Source of the DNA: Geobacillus subterraneus
Lineage (GTDB): Bacteria; Bacillota; Bacilli; Bacillales; Anoxybacillaceae
Direction: 5' to 3'
Assembly (NCBI RefSeq): GCF_001618685.1
Contig: NZ_CP014342.1
Span: forward strand, 992,001-1,056,000
Length of the DNA stretch: 64,000 nucleotides
In this document: piece after piece, positions 58,220-64,000 of the stretch
Layout: each line of letters starts with the position of its first letter
How positions within the stretch are numbered: position 1 is the first letter of the stretch
Notes under the pieces: model-generated
What the model was told of the DNA's origin: nothing
Seen by the model: only the letters and a program-made list of their open reading frames with translations
The model's database searches: none
Made by a program: the position numbers and the translations under genes

Positions 58220-58564
58220 ATGTACCGCTATCCGCGCCCGGTTTCGCCGCCGCCCGTTCATGGGCCATACAGTCTAGGCGGTCATTGGCCTTATTACGAC
58301 CATTGGCCTTCATACATTCCGTCCGCGACCGCTCACTGGTCCTACGCTTCGCCATTCCATGCCGCTATGCCTTCGCACCCGACGCCGTACCCGAAGCCGG
58401 GGCCGCTGCTGCCGCCGCCGCGCCCGTCTTTTCTTGCCCAGTTTAAAAACAACGACGGGACGTATGATATTAACAAAATGATGAGTACGATGGGGCAGAT
58501 GATCAATACGGTCAACCAAGTGAACGGCATGTTAAAAGGGCTGCTCAGCACGTTTAAAAAATGA
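58220..58564 (+). CDS. yppG: YppG family spore coat-like protein
   Basis: 114 aa. The N-terminal 70 residues are rich in Pro, Tyr, His and Trp (MYRYPRPVSPPPVHGPYSLG, HWPYYDHWPSYIPS), like spore coat proteins. The conserved C-terminus (FKNNDGTYDINKMMSTMGQM, VNGMLKGLLSTFKK) is the YppG signature. The ATG follows GGGGGAGAACGAAC. It is probably incorporated in the coat, by composition and family. Confidence 0.85.
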   Translation: MYRYPRPVSPPPVHGPYSLGGHWPYYDHWPSYIPSATAHWSYASPFHAAMPSHPTPYPKPGPLLPPPRPSFLAQFKNNDGTYDINKMMSTMGQMINTVNQVNGMLKGLLSTFKK

Positions 58565-58602
58565 GAAAGCCGCTCCCCTGCGCGGTCGGGGGCGGCTTTC
58601 AC
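58565..58602. terminator. Hairpin between yppG and csgA
   Basis: GAAAGCCGCTCCCC pairs with GGGGGCGGCTTTC. On the minus strand it is followed by TCATTTTTT, so it mainly terminates csgA; the plus side lacks a U-tract. Confidence 0.7.
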
Positions 58603-58606
58603 GCCG

Positions 58607-58861
58607 TTAAATAAGCAGCTCGTACACTTCATTCAGCTGATAGACGCGCTCATAATCGCGCTCATCCATCGCGTAGCGGATTTCATGGGGCAAAATGCGA
58701 TCCAAAAAGGCGCTCTCCTCTTGCGTCAAGTCGCGGACAAACTCCCCCTCGCCCCGGTACGGTTTGCTGATTAGCTTTTTGTAGATGCGTTTTGGTGTGT
58801 CATCGTGGCTATCCAAGTAGTTAGACAAAATTTCCCGCAAATAGGCGAGCGTTTGTTCCAT
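58607..58861 (-). CDS. csgA: Sigma-G-dependent sporulation protein CsgA
   Basis: 84 aa starting MEQTLAYLREILSNYLDSHD and ending ERVYQLNEVYELLI. This matches B. subtilis CsgA, a small acid-soluble sporulation protein made in the forespore, with the hallmark LNEVYELL end. The ATG was chosen; a TTG one codon earlier is less likely. It overlaps the stop of the upstream gene (TGATG), so the pair is coupled. Confidence 0.85.
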   Translation of the reverse strand: MEQTLAYLREILSNYLDSHDDTPKRIYKKLISKPYRGEGEFVRDLTQEESAFLDRILPHEIRYAMDERDYERVYQLNEVYELLI

Positions 58862-59046
58862 CAAGGTTCGCCCCCTTCAAAAAAAGAAGCAAACGTCCGA
58901 CTGACGTTCGTTTTGCCTTCCGCATACGGATTCTCTTCCGTGACGCGATCCGGATCAAGGTTCGTTTTAATCACCAGCATCGGCTCATCGGACGGCTCAT
59001 TGATCAACCGGTCGTTCAGCTGTTTAAAATCGGGCAGTTTCGCCAT
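58861..59046 (-). CDS. Small protein upstream of csgA
   Basis: 61 aa, starting MAKLPDFKQLNDRLINEPSD and ending SRTFASFFEGGEP. The ATG has an excellent ribosome binding site (TAGGAGGTGTAAAACGA). In B. subtilis csgA also has a small upstream neighbour (ybxH), but I cannot confirm sequence homology. The coupling with csgA suggests forespore expression. Confidence 0.75.
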   Translation of the reverse strand: MAKLPDFKQLNDRLINEPSDEPMLVIKTNLDPDRVTEENPYAEGKTNVSRTFASFFEGGEP

Positions 59047-59162
59047 TCGTTTTACACCTCCTACCAAGTAGCGTAGCTTACTAACGGCGAAAGTATGTAT
59101 GCCTCGTTTATGCGGCCGAAAAACGAGCAAGCTAATGGCAAACGGCAAGGGGGTGACAGACG

Positions 59163-59303
59163 GTGACGAACCGAAACGACAATCGGAAACGGAAAAATAA
59201 ATACCCAAACAATCGCGAAGAAATTGCCAAAGAATGGGACATCCAAAAAGATCCGACACCGGAGAACAACAACCGGTACGGAAGTCCGTCGCATAAACAA
59301 TAG
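59163..59303 (+). CDS. Small charged protein, spore-type
   Basis: 46 aa with a GTG start behind AAGGGGGTGACAGACG. It reads MTNRNDNRKRKNKYPNNREE then IAKEWDIQKDPTPENNNRYG and SPSHKQ. Extremely hydrophilic (Asn, Lys, Arg), it resembles in composition the minor small acid-soluble spore proteins, but I recognise no family. It is followed by a terminator. It is divergent from the csgA pair. Confidence 0.7.
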   Translation: MTNRNDNRKRKNKYPNNREEIAKEWDIQKDPTPENNNRYGSPSHKQ

Positions 59304-59314
59304 AAGCCGAATAC

Positions 59315-59350
59315 AAAAAAGCCGCTCCCGATATTGGGGACGGCTTTTTT
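59315..59350 (+). terminator. Terminator after the 46-aa gene
   Basis: AAAAAAGCCG / CGGCTTTTTT with inner CCC/GGG pairing and loop GATATT; full U-tract. Confidence 0.88.
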
Positions 59351-59359
59351 AGGGCCCGA

Positions 59360-59497
59360 CTAGAAGGTTGGTGAAAAACAGCGATCGCCCGTAGTTGACG
59401 TCAGATGACGTGAAACGAGAAGCTGATACCACAGAGTTTCTCAATTTGAGAAACAAGGTGGTGAAGCCACCTGTTCCTTTCATCACCAGCCTTCTAG
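59360..59497. repeat. 138-bp element with terminal inverted repeats (MITE- or REP-like)
   Basis: It starts CTAGAAGGTTGGTGA and ends TCACCAGCCTTCTAG, which are inverted copies with 14 of 15 matches. Inside are GTTTCTCAA/TTGAGAAAC (9-bp arms around one T), enclosed by ACCAC/GTGGT, and a GACGTCA/TGACGT pair. It encodes nothing. Its size, palindromic ends and intergenic location fit a non-autonomous miniature element. A degenerate relative may lie near 3270-3372. No target-site duplication was seen. Confidence 0.55.
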
Positions 59498-59642
59498 GCC
59501 GACAGCGCGTTTTTGCAGCGCCTCGAAGTGAGGAGGCTGCATAAGGCGTTTTGCCGGCCCGGCTGTCTGCAGGATCTATAGTTGGACCGTTCCTTCGCTC
59601 ATTTTCCCAGCCCAACGCGTTGGTTGCACAGCCTTCAAGTTT
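59498..59642. other. Non-coding region between inverted-repeat element and the Hsp20 gene
   Basis: It carries a hairpin TGCAGC (59514-59519) / GCTGCA (59536-59541) with inner CCTC/GAGG, enclosed by GACAGC (59501-59506) / GCTGTC (59562-59567). There is no U-tract on either strand, so no clear terminator for the Hsp20 gene, and no ORF. Confidence 0.35.
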
Positions 59643-60107
59643 TCACTCAATGTCAATGTATTTTCGCTTTTGCGGCAGCCGGATGATGAGCGTGCCGTTT
59701 TGGAACGACGCTTTCACCTCATGTTCGGCAACCGGATACGGAAACGGAATCATCCTTGTGACACGCCGCCGCGCCTGCCGCCGCTCGTATACATGGCCGT
59801 TGTCGTCGGCCGATTCAATCGTTTCCTGATGATCGATGACGAGCTGCAGTCCATCTTCGTGCCATTGGAGGCTCATTTGCTCCCGCTTGATTTCGGGCAG
59901 CCGGACGATGATTTGGTAATCGCGTTTCGTTTCTTTCACCTCGATCGGGATGTACGCTTCGGCAAATGTTTGCGCGAAGTAGTCATCAAGCGTTTCAAGC
60001 AATTTTTGCAGCGGCCGTTCATCAAACCATTGGTTCACCATTTTCCGCAAATGGTGGAACGGGTGATCCCCTCCCCCGCCGGCCGGCGGTTGAAACGGTT
60101 CATTCAT
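59643..60107 (-). CDS. Hsp20/alpha-crystallin family protein
   Basis: 154 aa. The alpha-crystallin domain spans about residues 50-150: YIPIEVKETKRDYQIIVRLP, IKREQMSLQWHEDGLQLVID, and the conserved end FQNGTLIIRLPQKRK in place of the usual GVL motif. It is either a small heat-shock chaperone or a CotM-like spore outer coat protein. Location among spore genes favours neither decisively. The ATG follows AGAGAGGGGAGCGCG. Confidence 0.85.
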   Translation of the reverse strand: MNEPFQPPAGGGGDHPFHHLRKMVNQWFDERPLQKLLETLDDYFAQTFAEAYIPIEVKETKRDYQIIVRLPEIKREQMSLQWHEDGLQLVIDHQETIESADDNGHVYERRQARRRVTRMIPFPYPVAEHEVKASFQNGTLIIRLPQKRKYIDIE

Positions 60108-60338
60108 CGCGCTCCCCTCTCTTTCCTTTTTTTGAAGTGGCCGACTCGCCGCGTCCGGGCGGTCCTGTTCGGCCGTACCGCTCCGACAGTTGGCAGCCAT
60201 TGATCGGCAATGCGATTCACTTTCAATGTATGTACGGAAAACAAAAAAGTCACTCCGCGTTTTTTAGCGTTTTTTCATGTGGATTTCATTTGCAGCGGAT
60301 ATAATGACTCCACTGCCGATGAGGGAGGGAGCAGTGCC

Positions 60339-60461
60339 ATGCATTGGATTCACTGGCTTTTGACATTGTTTTTCTCCGGAACTGCCGTGTCGCTTCTTTC
60401 CTATCAAGCGTTTGAAATCGTTCAAGCCATCGTTGATTGGTTTGTTGACCGCCACTCGTAG
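60339..60461 (+). CDS. Small membrane protein, 40 aa
   Basis: MHWIHWLLTLFFSGTAVSLL then SYQAFEIVQAIVDWFVDRHS: one membrane helix (residues 3-22) and an amphipathic aromatic-rich tail. The ribosome binding site GAGGGAGGGAGCAGTGCC is strong, and TATAAT lies about 40 bp upstream (60299-60304). No family recognised. It could be a small regulatory membrane protein, or a toxin-like peptide. Confidence 0.6.
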   Translation: MHWIHWLLTLFFSGTAVSLLSYQAFEIVQAIVDWFVDRHS

Positions 60462-60689
60462 CCGGAATCTCCATCTGGACAGCGGTTGAAGCGTGCGCCC
60501 GGCCTAGTTTGGCAAAAGGCATGCGAAGGCGGGCGGCTGTTTGAGAACCCGCCCGAAGCGAGGCGGCCAAAACAGCCGCCTGTTTCATTTCGACAGCCGA
60601 TTGCCGCCGACGACGGGCTGTTTTGTAGTAAAATGAATGTAAGGCCGGCGCAGGGAAAAGAAATAGACGCAGGAGAGGAGGAACGGACG

Positions 60690-61364
60690 ATGAACGGACG
60701 GATCTTGCTGATGGAAGATGAAGCGGGATTGGCCCGATTTTTGGAGCTTGACTTGACACATGAAGGATTCGATGTACATGTGTGCGGCGATGGGCGCGAA
60801 GGGCTTGAACTCGCTCTTTCGGAACCGTGGGATCTCATTTTGCTTGATGTCATGCTGCCGAGTTTAAACGGCATGGAAGTTTGCCGCCGCGTTCGGGCGG
60901 CGAAATCGACGCCGATCATTATGATCACGGCGCGCGACAGCGTATTTGACCGCGTCATGGGGTTGGATAACGGAGCGGATGACTATATCATCAAGCCGTT
61001 TGCCATTGAAGAGCTGCTCGCCCGCATTCGCGCTTTGTTTCGCCGCGTTCACCCTGAACCGGGCGGACAAGTGTTGGCGTTTAAAGACTTAACCGTTGAT
61101 GTGCAGGCGCGCACGGTCAAAAAAGGGGATGCGTTTATTGAGTTGACGAAACGGGAATACGATTTGCTCGTCGCCTTTATGCAAAATATCAATGTCGTGT
61201 TGACGCGCGACGTGCTGCTTGAGAAAGTATGGGGGTTTGACACCGAAGTGGAGACGAACGTTGTCGACGTCTATGTCCGCTATTTGCGGCAAAAGCTTGA
61301 CGAACATGATAAAGAGCGGTACATCCAAACGGTGCGCGGGGCAGGATATGTGATGCGGCCATGA
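60690..61364 (+). CDS. OmpR family response regulator
   Basis: 224 aa. Receiver domain 1-120 with the phospho-acceptor Asp53 (LLDVMLP), acidic pocket MEDE, Thr in MITARD and Lys in IKPF. A winged-helix DNA-binding domain follows (ELTKREYDLLVAFMQN, VDVYVRYLRQKLDEHD). It is most like the ArlR/YkoG/CssR group; the regulon cannot be told. The ATG follows AGGAGAGGAGGAACGGACG and the gene overlaps the kinase gene by 4 bp. Confidence 0.93.
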   Translation: MNGRILLMEDEAGLARFLELDLTHEGFDVHVCGDGREGLELALSEPWDLILLDVMLPSLNGMEVCRRVRAAKSTPIIMITARDSVFDRVMGLDNGADDYIIKPFAIEELLARIRALFRRVHPEPGGQVLAFKDLTVDVQARTVKKGDAFIELTKREYDLLVAFMQNINVVLTRDVLLEKVWGFDTEVETNVVDVYVRYLRQKLDEHDKERYIQTVRGAGYVMRP

Positions 61365-62758
61365 AGCGGCTTCGCCTCCATCGTCTGTCGTTGAAAGGGA
61401 AGCTGACCGTTTTATCCGCTGGGGCGATTTTTATCACGTATTTTGTTTTTACGTTTTTGCAATACCATATTGTGCGGCAATGGCTGCTCAATGAAGAAGA
61501 AAAAGCGATGGAACAAACGGTGGCGGAAATTGAAACTTATTACGCCGAAAAACGTAATGTATCATGGGAAGATATTCGCCGCAGCCGTTCGTTTCTCGAA
61601 AAACTGAACGAGCGCTATCAGCTCATTCGCGTCACCGACCGCGACGGCAACATCATCGTCTCGGTTTCCAACAGCGCAGCGGTGTCGCTGTGGCCGGGCG
61701 GCGTGCCTGACAAGCTGAAAATGGATGAACACTTCATCAACAATGAGCAGTTTTTGCTGCTTCGCCAACCGCTTCATGTCGGAAACTTGTCCGGGACGAT
61801 TGAAATTGCCCGTCGGCTGACGAAATTCCAACAAGTGACGAACACGATGTTTGTCATCATGACGGTGATCGGCTTGGCAGCCATGGCAGCGAGCGCGCTC
61901 GCCGGACGGCTTGTGGCGCAAAGCTTCATTCAGCCGTTGAAAACGTTGGCAAAAACGATGGCCGACATCAAAAACAACGGGCTGAAGCAGCGCATCGATG
62001 TGCCTTCAGCGCGCGACGAGATCGCCGAGCTCATGCAGATGTTCAACAGCATGATGGACGAAATTGAACGTTCATTTGCCTTGCAGCGGCAGTTTGTTGG
62101 GGATGCGTCTCATGAATTGCGGACGCCGCTCGCCATTTTGCAGGGCCATCTTTCTTTGTTGCAGCGATGGGGCAAGCACAATCCAGAGATTTTGGAAGAA
62201 TCGCTTGAGGCGGCGGTGAAAGAGGCGGAACGGTTGAAGCGCCTCGTTCTTGAGCTGCTTGACCTATCGCGCGCCGAGGCGATGGAAGTGCCAAAAGAGA
62301 TCGCGCCCATTGATGCCGCCGCGGTCATCGGGCAAATCGTGAAAAATTTCCGCGTCTTGCATCCGGATTTTCAATTTATTGTTGACCAACCGGAGAAACC
62401 GCTGGCGCGTGTGGCGATCGCAAAACATCATTTTGAACAATTGCTGTTCATTTTGCTTGACAATGCGGTAAAATATTCTCAACGGGTCAAAAAAATCGCT
62501 CTTTCGCTGCGCGAGGAAGGATCGTTTGTCACGGTGGCCATCCGCGATTATGGCATCGGTATCCCGCAGGAAGAACTGAAAAACGTCTTTTTGCGTTTTT
62601 ATCGCGTCGACAAGGCGCGCAGCCGCGAACAGGGCGGCGCCGGGCTCGGTCTTTCGATCGCCAAGGAAATGATCGATAAATACGGCGGGCAAATTACGAT
62701 GGAAAGCGAAGTCGGCCGAGGAACAACGGTTAAGCTCGCCATTCCGAAAGCGGAATAG
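61361..62758 (+). CDS. Sensor histidine kinase
   Basis: 465 aa. It has two membrane helices (about 17-37 and 165-185) flanking an extracellular sensor region of about 125 residues, then HAMP, HisKA with the phospho-acceptor in GDASHELRTPLAIL, and HATPase with NAVKYS, YGIGIP and GGAGLGLSIAKEM. It is ArlS/YkoH-like. It forms an operon with the response regulator. The signal is unknown; the neighbours (Hsp20, glp genes) do not define it. Confidence 0.93.
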   Translation: MKRLRLHRLSLKGKLTVLSAGAIFITYFVFTFLQYHIVRQWLLNEEEKAMEQTVAEIETYYAEKRNVSWEDIRRSRSFLEKLNERYQLIRVTDRDGNIIVSVSNSAAVSLWPGGVPDKLKMDEHFINNEQFLLLRQPLHVGNLSGTIEIARRLTKFQQVTNTMFVIMTVIGLAAMAASALAGRLVAQSFIQPLKTLAKTMADIKNNGLKQRIDVPSARDEIAELMQMFNSMMDEIERSFALQRQFVGDASHELRTPLAILQGHLSLLQRWGKHNPEILEESLEAAVKEAERLKRLVLELLDLSRAEAMEVPKEIAPIDAAAVIGQIVKNFRVLHPDFQFIVDQPEKPLARVAIAKHHFEQLLFILLDNAVKYSQRVKKIALSLREEGSFVTVAIRDYGIGIPQEELKNVFLRFYRVDKARSREQGGAGLGLSIAKEMIDKYGGQITMESEVGRGTTVKLAIPKAE

Positions 62759-62774
62759 GAGAGGAGTTGAGACA

Positions 62775-62930
62775 ATGGGGCATCTTCACGAAGAAGAGGC
62801 GGCAGGCAAAAAAGCCATTCATCATGTCGTCGAGAAGTTCCGCAAGCGCGGGGTGAAAATTGCGACATGCAAACCGCGGACAATGATGTCGCTGTCGTGC
62901 TTAGACGAGGTCGATAAAATGAGAGGATAG
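62775..62930 (+). CDS. Small basic protein, 51 aa
   Basis: MGHLHEEEAAGKKAIHHVVE then KFRKRGVKIATCKPRTMMSL and SCLDEVDKMRG. The ATG is preceded by GGAGAGGAGTTGAGACA, 16 bp after the kinase gene stop, so it is likely translated in the same operon. It has two cysteines (Cys32, Cys42), a histidine-rich start and no membrane segment. No family recognised. Confidence 0.65.
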   Translation: MGHLHEEEAAGKKAIHHVVEKFRKRGVKIATCKPRTMMSLSCLDEVDKMRG

Positions 62931-62945
62931 ACTGGGGAGAACGCC

Positions 62946-63512
62946 ATGGAAATAAGACAACCAATTGTTCCGGCTATGAAAACGATGAAGCAGTTTGATG
63001 CCTTTTTGGCGAGCGGCTACGAAATCGGGGTGCTGCTCGAAGTACATATCGCCCAGCTAAAAAGCATCTTCGATTATGCGCGCCGGCACGGCAAGCGGCT
63101 CATCATCCACGCCGATTTAGTGCAAGGGCTGAGCCATGATGAACATGCGGCGGAATACCTTTGCCAAGAGTTTCGCCCGCATGGCCTCATTTCGACGAAG
63201 GCGAGCGTCATTATGAAGGCCCGGCAAAAGCACGTCCTCGCCGTGCAACGCATCTTTTTGCTTGATTCGCACGCTTTAGAGAAAAGCTACCAGCTGATTG
63301 CCAAAACAAATCCCGACTATATTGAAGTCATCCCGGGCGCAATGCCCCACATCATCCGCGAGGTGAAGGAGCGGACCGGGAAGCCGATTTACGCCGGCGG
63401 GCTCATTCGCACCCCGGACGATGTCAAGCAGGCGCTAGAAGCCGGCGCCGCGGCGGTGACGACGTCAAACGAAGCGCTCTGGCGCCACTACGACCGGCAC
63501 CGCGACGGGTAA
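62946..63512 (+). CDS. glpP: Glycerol-3-phosphate-responsive antiterminator GlpP
   Basis: 188 aa. In Bacillus, GlpP with glycerol-3-phosphate binds glp leader mRNA and allows readthrough of terminators. Conserved LLEVHIAQLKSI, IHADLVQGLSHDEHAAEYL, STKASVI, RIFLLDSHAL, EVIPGAMPHII and YAGGLIRTPDDV are present. Its target leader lies directly downstream. The ATG follows GGGGAGAACGCC. Confidence 0.96.
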   Translation: MEIRQPIVPAMKTMKQFDAFLASGYEIGVLLEVHIAQLKSIFDYARRHGKRLIIHADLVQGLSHDEHAAEYLCQEFRPHGLISTKASVIMKARQKHVLAVQRIFLLDSHALEKSYQLIAKTNPDYIEVIPGAMPHIIREVKERTGKPIYAGGLIRTPDDVKQALEAGAAAVTTSNEALWRHYDRHRDG

Positions 63513-63560
63513 GACGATGGAAATCGTTGATGCGTTGCGCTAGCCAAACGGGCGACGATC

Positions 63561-63569
63561 TGTTATAAT
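63561..63569 (+). promoter_or_regulatory. Promoter of glpD
   Basis: TGTTATAAT: perfect extended -10. The -35 (TAGCCA, 17 bp upstream) is poor. Confidence 0.65.
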
Positions 63570-63605
63570 AAAACCAACAAGTTAATTATCAGTCAGGAGA
63601 CATGG

Positions 63606-63674
63606 AGAGACCATGCATACATGGTAGGCAGAACGCTTATCGTGTTTGTCATGGTCTCTTTTTGTCTTTTTTCA
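63606..63674 (+). terminator. GlpP-controlled terminator in the glpD leader
   Basis: AGAGACCATG (63606-63615) pairs with CATGGTCTCT (63650-63659), then TTTTTGTCTTTTTT. It lies between promoter and glpD, so it must be an attenuator; in Bacillus this is the site where GlpP antiterminates. Confidence 0.9.
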
Positions 63675-63691
63675 ACTGGAGGGAGCGATCA

Positions 63692-64000
63692 ATGATGTTT
63701 TCAAGCAGACGGCGGAGTGAGTTGTTGAACGCCATGGGTGAAAAAACGTACGATGTGCTTGTCATCGGCGGGGGAATCACTGGCGGCGGCATCGCTCTTG
63801 ATGCCGTTTCGCGCGGCATGCAAACAGCGCTTGTCGAAATGCAAGATTTCGCCGCCGGGACGTCGAGCCGCTCGACGAAGCTCGTTCACGGAGGCTTGCG
63901 CTATTTAAAACAATTCGAAGTGAAAATGGTCGCCGAAGTCGGGCGCGAACGGGCGGTCGTTTACGAAAACGGCCCGCACGTTACGACGCCGGAATGGATG
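63692..64000 (+). CDS. glpD: Aerobic glycerol-3-phosphate dehydrogenase (3' end outside window)
   Basis: The first 103 residues are visible. The FAD-binding motif is [20 protein letters not shown], followed by [20 protein letters not shown], the GlpD signature. The membrane-associated enzyme oxidises glycerol-3-phosphate to DHAP. The ATG follows GGAGGGAGCGATCA; a second ATG is directly adjacent. No glpFK is seen between glpP and glpD, unlike B. subtilis. Confidence 0.95.
   Translation, partial: MMFSSRRRSELLNAMGEKTYDVLVIGGGITGGGIALDAVSRGMQTALVEMQDFAAGTSSRSTKLVHGGLRYLKQFEVKMVAEVGRERAVVYENGPHVTTPEWM

Noticed and set aside
57821-58261. 146-codon version of yppF
   Set aside because: The extension upstream of the ATG at 58021 is antisense to the yppG upstream region and has no homology; GGAAGGGGGAAAAGC marks the inner ATG.

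Overview
The window is chromosomal DNA of a moderately GC-rich thermophilic Firmicute, almost certainly Geobacillus. The gene order follows the Bacillus subtilis cmk-to-ponA/recU block almost gene for gene, and the proteins match what I remember of G. stearothermophilus proteins (TRAP, HepT, CCA-adding enzyme, endonuclease III). Ribosome binding sites are strong, GTG/TTG starts are common and intrinsic terminators are classical. No rRNA, tRNA, CRISPR array, prophage or intact insertion sequence was seen. LAYOUT. 1-2505: end of cmk, plsC and the S1-domain gene ypfD. 2506-3424: an accessory gap with a decayed tnpB/right-end relic and the tiny conserved gene ypzI. 3425-8983: yphA, the YIEGIA gene and its small partner, der, gpsA, yphE, yphF. 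9144-13312: spoIVA, hup, folE-mtrB (TRAP), hepS. 13317-15547: menG, hepT, ndk. 15626-29070: cheR, then the aromatic supraoperon aroC-aroB-aroH / trpEDCFBA-hisC-tyrA-aroA, with a textbook TRAP-controlled leader before trpE. 29355-33891: ypiA-ypiB, ypiF, and the menaquinol:cytochrome c reductase genes qcrABC. 33967-38104: ypjA, a strongly structured 236-bp element, ypjB, divergent ypjC, mazG-like ypjD and dapB. 38136-42577: mgsA, bacillithiol genes bshB1 and bshA, cca, birA. 42838-44940: panBCD behind an attenuator-like leader. 44990-53126: dinG, ypmAB, aspB, asnS, dnaD, nth. 53269-56559 (minus): ponA and recU. 56775-60461: many small sporulation-type genes, a 138-bp inverted-repeat element and an Hsp20 gene. 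60690-64000: an OmpR-type two-component pair, a 51-codon gene, glpP, and the GlpP-controlled leader and start of glpD. HOW IT WORKS TOGETHER. Chorismate made by AroB, AroA and AroC feeds AroH/TyrA/HisC toward tyrosine and phenylalanine, and TrpE-A toward tryptophan. TRAP, encoded upstream by mtrB, senses tryptophan and binds 11 G/UAG triplets before trpE. The hepS-menG-hepT cluster makes menaquinone-7, the electron donor used by QcrABC. Sporulation genes (spoIVA, YIEGIA, ypzI, csgA, yppG, Hsp20) are scattered among housekeeping genes. MOST UNUSUAL PARTS. These are the multi-hairpin element at 34634-34869, the panB leader with mutually exclusive hairpins (42707-42790), the tnpB relic with its right-end RNA segment (2734-2969), the inverted-repeat element at 59360-59497, and several small genes under 62 codons. 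Everything else is ordinary core genome. No wholly new multi-gene system was found; the novelty candidates are mainly RNA or DNA structures and small proteins.
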